Source: an uncultured Collinsella sp. (GTDB lineage Bacteria > Actinomycetota > Coriobacteriia > Coriobacteriales > Coriobacteriaceae). From it: DNA of 7,100 nucleotides. A program made the position numbers and the translations under genes. The notes under the pieces are model-generated. The model was not told the DNA's origin. It searched no databases and was given only the letters and a program-made list of their open reading frames with translations. The DNA is taken from contig CALHWR010000039.1 in assembly GCA_938036665.1 (NCBI GenBank), forward strand, positions 1 to 7,100. The letters run 5' to 3'. This document shows positions 1-6,997 of the stretch, one piece after another (position 1 is the first letter of the stretch; each line of letters begins with the position of its first letter).

Positions 1-9
1 AGTTCCGCA

Positions 10-46
10 CGCAAAGAAGGCCACTTAATGTGGCCTTCGTCTTGCG
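10..46 (-). terminator. Candidate operon terminator hairpin
   Basis: Positions 16-24 pair perfectly with 30-38 (9 bp, loop TTAAT at 25-29). An outer stem, 10-14 with 42-46 (5 bp), extends it across a small internal loop. It lies about 60 bases past the tsaD stop codon. Read on the minus strand, the inner stem is followed by TTTG, a short and weak U-tract; read on the plus strand there is no T-run, so the minus orientation fits better. It could be an intrinsic terminator of the whole operon, possibly weak or bidirectional, or just a stabilising 3' hairpin. Nothing else is recognisable in 47-108. Confidence 0.5.
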
Positions 47-108
47 CAGGACTGTAGAGCAGGAAACCTTATATCCGGCCCCTCCGTCCGGGGACTGCGC
101 CGTACCAG

Positions 109-2493
109 CTACAGCGTCATGTTTGGATCGGCGTCGACGTCGAACGGCGAGATTTCTCCTCGGTCGAATTTACGGCGGGCAACCTCTGCGATCATGGCTG
201 CGTTATCGGTGCACGCCGAAAGCGGTGGCACCGTTACGCGGATCCCCTGACGCCCAAGCTTCTTGATCATCATCTCGCGCAGATGCGGATTAGCCGAGAC
301 GCCGCCGCCGATGCAGTATTCCTTGCATCCGGTGGCATGCAGCGCGTTCTTGGCCTTCTTGTACTGAACGTCAAAGACGGCTGCCTCAAACGAAGCCGCC
401 AGATCGGGCAGGTGAATCGTGCGCCCGGCCTTGGTCTCCTGCTCGATGTAGAGCGTCACCGCCGTCTTGAGGCCCGAAAGCGAGAAGCGATAGTCCCCCC
501 TGCTGTTAAGCGCGCGAGGAAAATCGATCGCGCGGGGATTGCCCGTCTCGGCCAGCTTGGAGATGATGGGGCCACCGGGATAGCCCAGACCCAACGCCTT
601 GGCTACCTTGTCGAAGGCCTCGCCCACAGCATCGTCGAGTGTCTCACCAAGTACCTCGTAGTCGCCCCATGCCTTCACGTGCACGAGCATGGTGTGCCCG
701 CCCGAGACAAGCGTAAAGATAAACGGGGGCTTGAGGTCGGGCTGCGCCAACAGGTTGGCAAACAGGTGGCCCTCCAGATGATTGACGCACACGAGCGGCT
801 TGCCGGCAGCATACGCAAAGCCCTTGGCAAAGGCGACGCCCACCACCAGGGCGCCCACCAGGCCCGGACCCTGTGTCACGCCCACGGCGGCAAGCTCACT
901 TGGTGTAATGGCTCCGCCCGTAAGGCCCAGCGACGCTGCGGCGTCCTCGAGTGCCGCATCCACGACACTCACAATCACCTCGACGTGCTTGCGCGAGGCG
1001 ATCTCGGGCACCACGCCGCCAAAGCGTGCATGAAAATCAATCTGCGTCGACACCTGGTTGGCCAGCATATTGCCATCCGCATCGATAATCGCCACCGCCG
1101 TCTCGTCGCAGGAGCTCTCGATAGCGAGCACTAGGCGGCGACGCTCAATCTCGACACGTTCCTCGGCAGAGCGCCCAGGCGCAGGCAGCGGCCATACGCG
1201 CTGCTCTGCCGCCGTCGGCTCGGGCGAAGCATTGTCGACCGGAAGCACCAGGGGCAGCGGAGCCGTCATGACGATGGCATCCTTGCCGGCACCATAGTAG
1301 CCGCGGCGCCGTCCTGCCTCGGTAAAGCCCAGAGCGTTATAAAGCGCGATCGCTCCCTCGTTGCCGTCCTCGACCTCGAGCGAAGCCGTGGTGCAGCCGA
1401 GCATCTGGGCATCATAGCTCACATGCGACAGCAGCTTGCGGGCAATGCCCTCACGGCGATGTGCCGGGTCGACGGCGACATCCAGAATCTGCACATCACC
1501 GTCCACGACCATACCGCCGGCAAGGCCCAGCAGCTTGCCGTCGTCGTGTGCCACCCACCAACTACGCGGCGCAGCGACGTCCTCGCCCAGTTCGGACAGG
1601 AACATGCCCGGCGTCCATGCCTTGTGTCCGGCACCTTCAAAGCAGGCAGCCTCTAGCGCGCTCGCGCCCTCGGCATCCGCCGCGCCCATGGGACGGAACT
1701 GCAGATGACGACCGGCGAGCTCATCGGCAACGCCCGTAATTTCGCTCTGTGCACTCTCAGCAAGACCAAGACGCTTGCGCTCATTTTCCTCGGCATCCGA
1801 AAGGCGCGTGTAAATCGGCAGGACGCGAGCCGGATCGCCGTCACCCGCAGCGTGCGCGAGCAGCAAGCCCTCGCCCGAAGGCCACCACAGGTCGCGCTCC
1901 ACGCAGCGGGCGGTCTCGTCCTCACCCAGCAGCTTGCCATAGCGCACGAGACCGTCACCGGTCAGCTGAACCTGGTCCCAGTCCGCTGCTCGGCGCCACT
2001 CATCGAGCGCCACGGCGGCCTTGACCACGTGTTCGCGCTCAAATTGACGCTCGGGACCCTCATCGACCAGCATATACAGCGCCGGATATACCTCACCGCG
2101 CATAGCATCGGCCAAGATACCAAGCTTGCCGCGCACGCCAGCCTTCCACGCCGTCCAAGCGCAAGCGTCGAGCGTCGACACGCCCAGCAGCGGAACATTG
2201 GCACCACGCGCGAGGCCCTTGGCAGTGGAGATGCCGATGCGCACACCCGTAAAGGACCCCGGGCCGCGGCCGACCACATAGCAACCAACATCGCTGCGAT
2301 CCAGACCGGCTTGAGCCAGCACGCCATCAACGGTATTCACGAGCTCAACGTTGGCGTGACGGCGACACATGTGGTCGCCACTCACGAGCTTCGTCTCGCC
2401 CGTCTGCCCATCAATCCAGCTTGCCGCGCAGGCAAGCATGTCGGTCGAGGTATCGAGCGCCACCACCAGCGCGTTGTCGTTATGCAAGCTCAT
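109..2493 (-). CDS. tsaB-rimI-tsaD: TsaB-RimI-TsaD fusion: t6A tRNA modification and protein N-acetyltransferase
   Basis: A 794-residue protein joins three enzymes that are usually separate. Residues 1 to about 235 are TsaB, the partner that dimerises with TsaD (GRGPGSFTGVRIG at 75-87). Residues about 262-412 are a RimI-type GNAT acetyltransferase: acetyl-CoA loop RREGIARKLL at 346-355, and Glu373 and Tyr385 aligning with the catalytic Glu103 and Tyr115 of enterobacterial RimI. A Pro- and Glu-rich linker (about 413-452) leads to complete TsaD (453-794): ESSCDE 459-464, metal-binding HLEGH 572-576, SGGHT 597-601, GGGVSAN 729-735 and CTDN 761-764. TsaD transfers threonylcarbamoyl to A37 of ANN-decoding tRNAs in the cytoplasm, with TsaB and TsaE. 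I chose ATG 2493, which has AAGG 9 bases upstream and overlaps tsaE by 14 bases; a TTG at 2511 would add six residues. The reading frame is open throughout, so this is a real fusion in this sequence. The identity of all three domains is secure; whether RimI acetylates ribosomal protein bS18 here is inferred. Confidence 0.96.
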   Translation of the reverse strand: MSLHNDNALVVALDTSTDMLACAASWIDGQTGETKLVSGDHMCRRHANVELVNTVDGVLAQAGLDRSDVGCYVVGRGPGSFTGVRIGISTAKGLARGANVPLLGVSTLDACAWTAWKAGVRGKLGILADAMRGEVYPALYMLVDEGPERQFEREHVVKAAVALDEWRRAADWDQVQLTGDGLVRYGKLLGEDETARCVERDLWWPSGEGLLLAHAAGDGDPARVLPIYTRLSDAEENERKRLGLAESAQSEITGVADELAGRHLQFRPMGAADAEGASALEAACFEGAGHKAWTPGMFLSELGEDVAAPRSWWVAHDDGKLLGLAGGMVVDGDVQILDVAVDPAHRREGIARKLLSHVSYDAQMLGCTTASLEVEDGNEGAIALYNALGFTEAGRRRGYYGAGKDAIVMTAPLPLVLPVDNASPEPTAAEQRVWPLPAPGRSAEERVEIERRRLVLAIESSCDETAVAIIDADGNMLANQVSTQIDFHARFGGVVPEIASRKHVEVIVSVVDAALEDAAASLGLTGGAITPSELAAVGVTQGPGLVGALVVGVAFAKGFAYAAGKPLVCVNHLEGHLFANLLAQPDLKPPFIFTLVSGGHTMLVHVKAWGDYEVLGETLDDAVGEAFDKVAKALGLGYPGGPIISKLAETGNPRAIDFPRALNSRGDYRFSLSGLKTAVTLYIEQETKAGRTIHLPDLAASFEAAVFDVQYKKAKNALHATGCKEYCIGGGVSANPHLREMMIKKLGRQGIRVTVPPLSACTDNAAMIAEVARRKFDRGEISPFDVDADPNMTL

Positions 2494-2986
2494 CTTGTAC
2501 AGCCTTATCAATCAAATAGGAAAGCTCCATTGCGCGGTCACCGTGCGCCTCAAGCGTTATCGTTCGCACATCGCTGTCGCCCTCATCACGCTTGAGCGTC
2601 ACCGAAAGATACTCATCCGTCAGCTCGTCCTGGAATTGTTCGCCCCATTCCAGCAGGCAAGCACCCTCATAGCCCAGCACATCGAAAATGCCCGTATCCT
2701 CGAGCTCGTAGGCATGCTCCAGGCGGTATAGATCAAAGTGAAACAGCGGAATACGACCTTGATCATGAACGGCCATGAGCGCAAACGTAGGACTCGTAAC
2801 CATATGCCCATCGCCCAGCCCGCGCGAGACGCCCTTGGTAAAGTGAGTTTTGCCCACTCCCAGGCCACCGGTCAGGATGAGCACATCTCCGTCCTCAAGG
2901 CACGGTGCAATTAGCTCGCCAAAGTACTCCGTATCGGCAGCGCAAGTCGTTTTGTAAGTACCTACCCCCAGGCGCTCCAGGGACAT
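2480..2986 (-). CDS. tsaE: TsaE, ATPase of the t6A tRNA-modification complex
   Basis: This 168-residue P-loop protein has the usual length for the family. TsaE binds the TsaB-TsaD dimer and hydrolyses ATP to allow repeated rounds of threonylcarbamoyl transfer to tRNA A37. Visible motifs are the Walker A loop GGLGVGKT at 40-47 (Lys46), SPTF at 65-68 in the switch-like region, HFDLYRL at 83-89, and LEWGEQ at 112-117, the characteristic late TsaE motif. The C-terminal 40 or so residues are charged and poorly conserved. The ATG at 2986 has AAGGAG (2992-2997) 5 bases upstream. It starts 12 bases after the glycosylase stop, and its 3' end overlaps the fused tsaB-rimI-tsaD gene by 14 bases, so the two t6A genes are probably translated in a coupled way and kept in fixed proportion. 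Confidence 0.96.
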   Translation of the reverse strand: MSLERLGVGTYKTTCAADTEYFGELIAPCLEDGDVLILTGGLGVGKTHFTKGVSRGLGDGHMVTSPTFALMAVHDQGRIPLFHFDLYRLEHAYELEDTGIFDVLGYEGACLLEWGEQFQDELTDEYLSVTLKRDEGDSDVRTITLEAHGDRAMELSYLIDKAVQDELA

Positions 2987-2998
2987 ATATGCTCCTTA

Positions 2999-3619
2999 TT
3001 ATTCCGAGGCGTCCTCTGGTGCGGGATGTCGCCCCAGATAGTCGCCCAGCATCTTAAAGTCTTCCTCCAGCAGCTCCTGCCACGCTGGATTGCGTAGCGC
3101 TGCTGCCGGATGGAAAGTGGGCATCACCACAAAGTGCCCCATCTGATGGAACCTGCCGCGCAGCTTGGTAATGCCGATCTCGGTCTTGAGCACAAAGTGC
3201 GTTGCGGGGTTGCCGAGCGTCACGATGATATCGGGCCAGATGCTTCGAATCTGCTCGCGCAAAAACGGTGAGCAAGCCAGCACTTCCTCGGGGCGCGGAT
3301 TGCGGTTTCCCGGCGGGCGGCACTTAAGCACGTTGGCAATGTAGACGTCTTCGCGTTTGAGCCCCGCCAGCGACAAAATGCCGTTGAGGTCCTCGCCTGC
3401 CGCCCCCACAAAGGGCTCGCCCTGCAAATCCTCATTACGGCCCGGCGCCTCGCCAATAAACATCACGCGAGCGCGGGGGTTTCCCACGCCAAACACGATG
3501 TTGTGGCGCGACTGGTAAAGCTGGCAAAGGTGACAATCGCCCAGAACGGCCTCGATCTCCTCGAGTGCGACCTCACGCGGCGCCTGATGGCTATGGCCGG
3601 GAATGTGCATGACGCCCAT
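2999..3619 (-). CDS. Family 4 uracil-DNA glycosylase (4Fe-4S)
   Basis: This 206-residue protein removes uracil arising from cytosine deamination or dUTP incorporation, the first step of base excision repair. It belongs to the iron-sulfur family 4 (type Thermus thermophilus UdgA), not the Ung family. It shows motif GEAPGRNED at 56-64 (Glu57), then GEPFVGAAG, the NVLKCRPPGNRNP stretch (Asn96 onward), and motif FHPAA at 169-173 (His170). Four cysteines at 29, 32, 100 and 116, with a CxxC pair first, match the cluster ligands. I chose ATG 3619 because AGGAG (3625-3629) lies 5 bases upstream; an in-frame TTG at 3667 would add 16 atypical residues and overlap alr by 40 bases, and ATG 3610 has a poorer site. 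Proteins of this family are sometimes labelled as phage-type DNA polymerase-related; the motifs here support a glycosylase. Its placement between alr and tsaE suggests co-transcription, not a shared pathway. Confidence 0.93.
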   Translation of the reverse strand: MGVMHIPGHSHQAPREVALEEIEAVLGDCHLCQLYQSRHNIVFGVGNPRARVMFIGEAPGRNEDLQGEPFVGAAGEDLNGILSLAGLKREDVYIANVLKCRPPGNRNPRPEEVLACSPFLREQIRSIWPDIIVTLGNPATHFVLKTEIGITKLRGRFHQMGHFVVMPTFHPAAALRNPAWQELLEEDFKMLGDYLGRHPAPEDASE

Positions 3620-3624
3620 AGCGA

Positions 3625-3630
3625 CTCCTA
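3625..3630 (-). promoter_or_regulatory. Ribosome-binding site of the glycosylase, overlapping the alr stop
   Basis: TAGGAG on the minus strand contains the alr stop codon TAG as its first three bases and sits 5 bases before ATG 3619. It decides the glycosylase start in favour of ATG 3619 over the upstream TTG. A ribosome terminating on alr would sit directly on this site, which favours reinitiation. Confidence 0.7.
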
Positions 3631-4773
3631 CACGTAGACCTTGTCGAGACGCATACCAAAGCCGCAAGCGACCTCGTAGTTAATCGTGCCGCGTAGGCGC
3701 GCCATCTCGTCCATGGTAATCTCGGCATCTCCATCGCGGCCGACAATGATCATCTCGTCACCATACTCGGCCTCGGGAATCTCATGCGCCGGGTTGGACT
3801 GAATGGCGACCATAAACTGGTCCATGCAGATATTGCCCACCTGACGCACACGCTCGCCGCGATACAGCACGTCCATACGATTGGAAAGCGTACGCGAAAG
3901 GCCATCGGCATAACCGATCGGAAGGGTGCAGATCTGAACGCGCGTGCGCGGTACGCGGTAGGTAAAGCCGTAGCCCACGCCCTCGCCCATCGCAGGATGC
4001 GCCACGCGCGTCACACGCGCGTGGACGCTCATGACGGGATCAAGCTGCATCACGCGACCACTCAGCTCACATGGCTGCAGACCATACAAACCGATGCCGG
4101 CACGAATCATGTCAAAGTGCATTGAAGAATCGAGCATCGAGGATGGCGTATTGGCACAATGCACGATACCGCATTCAAAACCTGCGTCCTTAATGGCCTG
4201 AACGGCCTCGGTAAAACGCTGGCACTGCAGCTTGTAGTCCCAACCCGAAGGTTCATCGGCCGTGGCAAAGTGCGTAAATACGCCGTCGCACTGAATACCG
4301 CGATGGAAGCTGATGCCGCGGACAAAGTCGAGCACCTGTGTGTAGTGAACGCCGATACGATTCATGCCCGTCTCGATGGCAAGATGGTACTTGCCCACCT
4401 TGCCCGCCGCGACGGCGCATTCGCCATACGCGAGAGCAAAATCGGACGTATAGACCGAGGGCATGATATCGAACTCGAGCAATGCAGGAATAGCCTCGAT
4501 AGGCGGCTCGCTTAGAATCAGGATGGGCTTAGTAATTCCGCCCTGACGGAGCCCAACGCCCTCGTTGACCGTCGCCACGGCAAACATGTCGGCACCAGCC
4601 GAATACATGATCTTAGCGCACTCAACAGCTCCATGACCATAAGCATCGGCCTTGACCACGCAGCACAGGCGCTGACGCGGATTCAACAAGTTCTTATAGG
4701 CTCTCGTGTTGCGACGGAGCGCCCCGCGGTCGATCTCGACCCAGGACCAGCGCGTCAAATCGGCTTTATTCAT
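3628..4773 (-). CDS. alr: Alanine racemase
   Basis: This 381-residue, full-length fold type III PLP enzyme interconverts L- and D-alanine, supplying D-Ala for peptidoglycan. The PLP-binding lysine is Lys41 in VVKADAYGHG (39-48). ETGMNRIG (134-141) carries the conserved Arg139. HCAN (205-208) and IRAGIGLYG (223-231) contact the cofactor phosphate and pyridine ring. Tyr268 in GVGYGFTY aligns with the second catalytic base (Tyr265 in the Geobacillus enzyme). GYADG (287-291), GNICMDQF (313-320) and INYEV (364-368) are typical C-terminal barrel motifs. The ATG at 4773 begins 2 bases after the nnr stop and has no clear AGGAG; the closest is a weak GGA about 11 bases upstream, so translation likely depends on ribosomes finishing nnr. 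Its stop TAG forms part of the ribosome-binding site of the downstream glycosylase. No signs of damage are visible. Confidence 0.97.
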   Translation of the reverse strand: MNKADLTRWSWVEIDRGALRRNTRAYKNLLNPRQRLCCVVKADAYGHGAVECAKIMYSAGADMFAVATVNEGVGLRQGGITKPILILSEPPIEAIPALLEFDIMPSVYTSDFALAYGECAVAAGKVGKYHLAIETGMNRIGVHYTQVLDFVRGISFHRGIQCDGVFTHFATADEPSGWDYKLQCQRFTEAVQAIKDAGFECGIVHCANTPSSMLDSSMHFDMIRAGIGLYGLQPCELSGRVMQLDPVMSVHARVTRVAHPAMGEGVGYGFTYRVPRTRVQICTLPIGYADGLSRTLSNRMDVLYRGERVRQVGNICMDQFMVAIQSNPAHEIPEAEYGDEMIIVGRDGDAEITMDEMARLRGTINYEVACGFGMRLDKVYV

Positions 4774-4775
4774 GA

Positions 4776-6392
4776 TTAGTCATCCGACCCTTCGTCCATG
4801 ATTCCCAGATCTTCGAGCGCATCCTTTGCCGCCAGCTCCATGGCAGGACCGATCAAGTCGATAAGATCGGTCGCGATAACGCTCTTCTCACCATACTCCG
4901 TCGCCGCGGCAAAACCGGCGTAGCTGTGAAGTGCGACGGCGTACGAATACAGCAGCTCCCAACGATCCATCTCGTCGCGCATGGTGGCAAGCGTGCCGGC
5001 CAAAATACCCGCGAGAACATCACCAGAACCGGCAGTTGCCAGAGAAGCCGGACCCGAGAGTGGCAGCAGCACGCGCTCAACGCCACAGATAGCCGTCGTC
5101 GGCCCCTTGGCTATGACCACCAGATTGTCGGAGCCTGCAGCCCAGACAACCTTCTGCGCAGCCGCAATCGCGGTACCAAGGTCGTTCACCTCGTCACCGG
5201 CAACCAGACGCGAAAGCTCACGATAGTGCGGCGTCATAACCAACGGCTGATCACGACGATACATCTCGGGGTTACTATCAATACCGTCAATGGCAATCTT
5301 AGCAAGGCAGTTGAGTGCATCGGCGTCCAAAATTAGCGGTACATCAAGCTCGAGCAAGCCCGAAACCACCTGCATAGCGCCAGCAGACGTCGTCATACCG
5401 GGACCGCACAGTACGCAGCTGTACTTCTTTGCGATCTCGCACACCGTCATGCGCGCAGCGGCGCCAAAGGAGCCGCGGGAATCAGACGGAATAGCAAAGA
5501 CGGGAATCGAAGGAAGTGCCATGCGAATAAGATTGGCGCAGGCGTCAGGAGCCGCGACTGCCACGTAACCAGCACCCGCGCGAGCTGCAGACTTGGCCGC
5601 CATAATGGCAGCACCAGGATATTGCGCAGATCCGGCGACAATAAGCACGGAGCCACGGGAATACTTATCGATATTCGATGGTAGCGGAGCAAAGTAATCA
5701 ACTAAGTCACCGGGCTCGACAATCTCGGCGGCGTGGTCGACATCATCGATGACTTCGTCAAGACGGTCGTAAAGATTGCCGCAGATCAAATCGCCAGCAT
5801 ACTCAGGGCCATCAGCGCTATACAGACCAATCTTGGGCGCAATCATCGTCACCGTGCGCTCGGCACGAATGCAGTCGTCATCAACAACGCCCGTCTCGGC
5901 ATTCAGGCCCGAGGGGACATCAATGGATACGACACAATCGGCGCATTCATTGACCGTAGGAATCCAAATGGAGAACGGCGCACGCAGATTCCCGTGGAAA
6001 CCGGTACCAAAAATGGCATCGACAACAACATCCGCCTTATCGATCAAAACCTCGAGTTCGTCACGCGAGGGACCGACGCAAACGTGCACATCGCGGCCGG
6101 CAGTTCGACGAGCAACATGACGTGCCAAAGCAGCAGGAATCTCATCCGGCTCAACCGGAGAAACGATATCCACGTCCACACCCTTGTGGCTCAGGATATC
6201 GGCGGCAACCCAACCGTCGCCGCCATTATTACCAAAACCGACCAGAACGAGAACCCGATCGGGATTGAGCTTCAAGACCTCGTCGGCGGCAAACTCACCC
6301 GCTAACTCCATAAGCTCGGCCTTCGAAGTCCCTTCGCGTTCGATGATATCCTCGAGACGAACGACTTCTTCGGTACTCAAAACCGGTTTCAT
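4776..6392 (-). CDS. nnr: Bifunctional NAD(P)HX repair enzyme (epimerase and ADP-dependent dehydratase)
   Basis: This 538-residue cytoplasmic enzyme repairs NADHX and NADPHX, the hydrated forms of reduced nicotinamide cofactors. The N-terminal YjeF_N epimerase domain (about 1-220) contains GFGNNGGDG (52-60), VVDAIFGTGFHG (123-134) and SIDVPSGLNAETG (156-168). The C-terminal ribokinase-like dehydratase domain (about 235-525) contains KYSRGSVLIVAGS (243-255), a GPG turn at 330-332, LDADALN (355-361), TPHYRE (387-392) and GSGDVLAG (455-462), whose Asp458 is the expected catalytic acid. Length is close to the E. coli fused protein (about 515). The ATG at 6392 follows the acpS stop with no gap and has AGGAG (6398-6402) 5 bases upstream, inside the acpS coding end. 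The acpS-nnr-alr order is common in bacteria. One small oddity is TPHYRE, where the family more often has TPHPGE. Confidence 0.96.
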   Translation of the reverse strand: MKPVLSTEEVVRLEDIIEREGTSKAELMELAGEFAADEVLKLNPDRVLVLVGFGNNGGDGWVAADILSHKGVDVDIVSPVEPDEIPAALARHVARRTAGRDVHVCVGPSRDELEVLIDKADVVVDAIFGTGFHGNLRAPFSIWIPTVNECADCVVSIDVPSGLNAETGVVDDDCIRAERTVTMIAPKIGLYSADGPEYAGDLICGNLYDRLDEVIDDVDHAAEIVEPGDLVDYFAPLPSNIDKYSRGSVLIVAGSAQYPGAAIMAAKSAARAGAGYVAVAAPDACANLIRMALPSIPVFAIPSDSRGSFGAAARMTVCEIAKKYSCVLCGPGMTTSAGAMQVVSGLLELDVPLILDADALNCLAKIAIDGIDSNPEMYRRDQPLVMTPHYRELSRLVAGDEVNDLGTAIAAAQKVVWAAGSDNLVVIAKGPTTAICGVERVLLPLSGPASLATAGSGDVLAGILAGTLATMRDEMDRWELLYSYAVALHSYAGFAAATEYGEKSVIATDLIDLIGPAMELAAKDALEDLGIMDEGSDD

Positions 6393-6932
6393 CTATGCTC
6401 CTAGCGTATCTTGCGAAGCATCGCCCAAGTGCTCCGTCAATGCTGAATTCTGCAGCTGCTCAAGCTCATCTAAAACAGAGCGAGCCTCTTTAAATGTCTG
6501 CGCAACGCGTTTCTTGGTGCTCACCTTTTCATCTTTTGGCTTAGGCCGAGCATCTTCGGTAATCGCGATGGCATTCGCAACGGCCAAGCCTCCCGTAAGC
6601 GTAATGGAAAGAGCGACCTCAACAACACCCAGTTCTTGAGCGATCTCGAGAGCACGGCCCGAAAGCAGCGCCTTCGGTTTGCCGAGTTTATCACGCGTTA
6701 CCGAAACATCCTTGCGACCCACGCCTTGACTAAAACCCGTGCCGAGAGCTTTAAGCACCGCCTCGCGCGAAGCAAAGCGGCTCGCATAGTGAGCAGCGGG
6801 ACGCGATGATGCATCGCAATACGCACGCTCTTCTTCGGTAAACACACGCCGAGCAAACGACGGCGTCTTTTCAAGAATTGATTTCATGCGGGAAATCTCG
6901 ACGATATCAACGCCGATACCAGCTTCAGCCAT
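6393..6932 (-). CDS. acpS: Holo-[acyl-carrier-protein] synthase with C-terminal extension
   Basis: AcpS transfers 4'-phosphopantetheine from coenzyme A to a serine of acyl carrier protein, making it active for fatty acid synthesis. In this 179-residue protein, GIGVDIVEISRM (5-16) holds the Mg-binding Asp9, and RFASREAVLKALGTG (52-66) holds Glu57 and Lys61. Typical family members end near residue 120-126; here about 50 extra residues rich in Lys, Glu and Asp follow (about 127-179), predicted by eye to be helical or disordered. In the last core motif, where relatives such as B. subtilis AcpS have SITHT, this protein has SITLT, so the usual His is Leu112. I chose ATG 6932, with GGAGGT (6937-6942) just upstream; the in-frame ATG at 6944 has no binding site. 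It is the first gene of the apparent operon. The fold assignment is firm; full activity is not certain given the His change. Confidence 0.93.
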   Translation of the reverse strand: MAEAGIGVDIVEISRMKSILEKTPSFARRVFTEEERAYCDASSRPAAHYASRFASREAVLKALGTGFSQGVGRKDVSVTRDKLGKPKALLSGRALEIAQELGVVEVALSITLTGGLAVANAIAITEDARPKPKDEKVSTKKRVAQTFKEARSVLDELEQLQNSALTEHLGDASQDTLGA

Positions 6933-6936
6933 GTTC

Positions 6937-6942
6937 ACCTCC
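6937..6942 (-). promoter_or_regulatory. Ribosome-binding site fixing the acpS start
   Basis: GGAGGT on the minus strand, a near-ideal Shine-Dalgarno sequence, lies 4 bases before ATG 6932. It overlaps the alternative ATG at 6942-6944, which therefore is unlikely to be the start. Confidence 0.75.
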
Positions 6943-6961
6943 ATATCGCACAGACTAAGTT

Positions 6962-6991
6962 ATTGTAGCCCGTTCGCAGAAGATGCGACAA
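6962..6991 (-). promoter_or_regulatory. Candidate promoter P1 for the acpS operon
   Basis: On the minus strand, TTGTCG (6986-6991) and TACAAT (6962-6967) are separated by 18 bases. TACAAT matches the sigma-70 -10 consensus at five of six positions; the -35 matches at four. Transcription would start around 6952-6956, giving a leader of roughly 20-24 bases that holds the strong acpS ribosome-binding site. It lies between the upstream terminator and acpS, where a promoter is expected. Confidence 0.5.
6974..6988. promoter_or_regulatory. Inverted repeat in the P1 spacer, possible operator
   Basis: TCGCA at 6974-6978 and TGCGA at 6984-6988 form a perfect 5-bp inverted repeat with a 5-base spacer. 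It lies between the candidate -10 and -35 of P1 and overlaps three bases of the -35, a position where a bound dimeric repressor would block polymerase. The arms are short, so chance is a real alternative. No regulator gene is present in the window. Confidence 0.25.
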
Positions 6992-6997
6992 ACGAGG

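Noticed and set aside
74..93. GC-rich palindromic patch between the tsaD stop and the left hairpin
   Set aside because: The best pairing is only about 4 bp with a 7-base loop and no T-run follows on either strand.
1129..1131. Possible internal GTG start giving a separate TsaD
   Set aside because: The codon is in frame near the TsaD domain start, but no good ribosome-binding site lies 5-9 bases upstream, and the frame continues through the linker from RimI.
283..1134. Plus-strand open frame of 283 codons opposite the TsaD part of the fusion
   Set aside because: It lies wholly antisense to well-conserved TsaD motifs, has no recognisable domain and is Arg/His-rich as expected from the reverse of a GC-biased gene.
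1705..2595. Plus-strand open frame of 296 codons opposite TsaB and tsaE
   Set aside because: It is antisense to conserved TsaB and to the end of tsaE, with no domain and no supporting start signals; a codon-bias shadow.
5733..6305. Plus-strand open frame of 190 codons opposite the Nnr epimerase domain
   Set aside because: It is antisense to conserved NNGGDG and DVPSG motifs and its translation resembles no known family.
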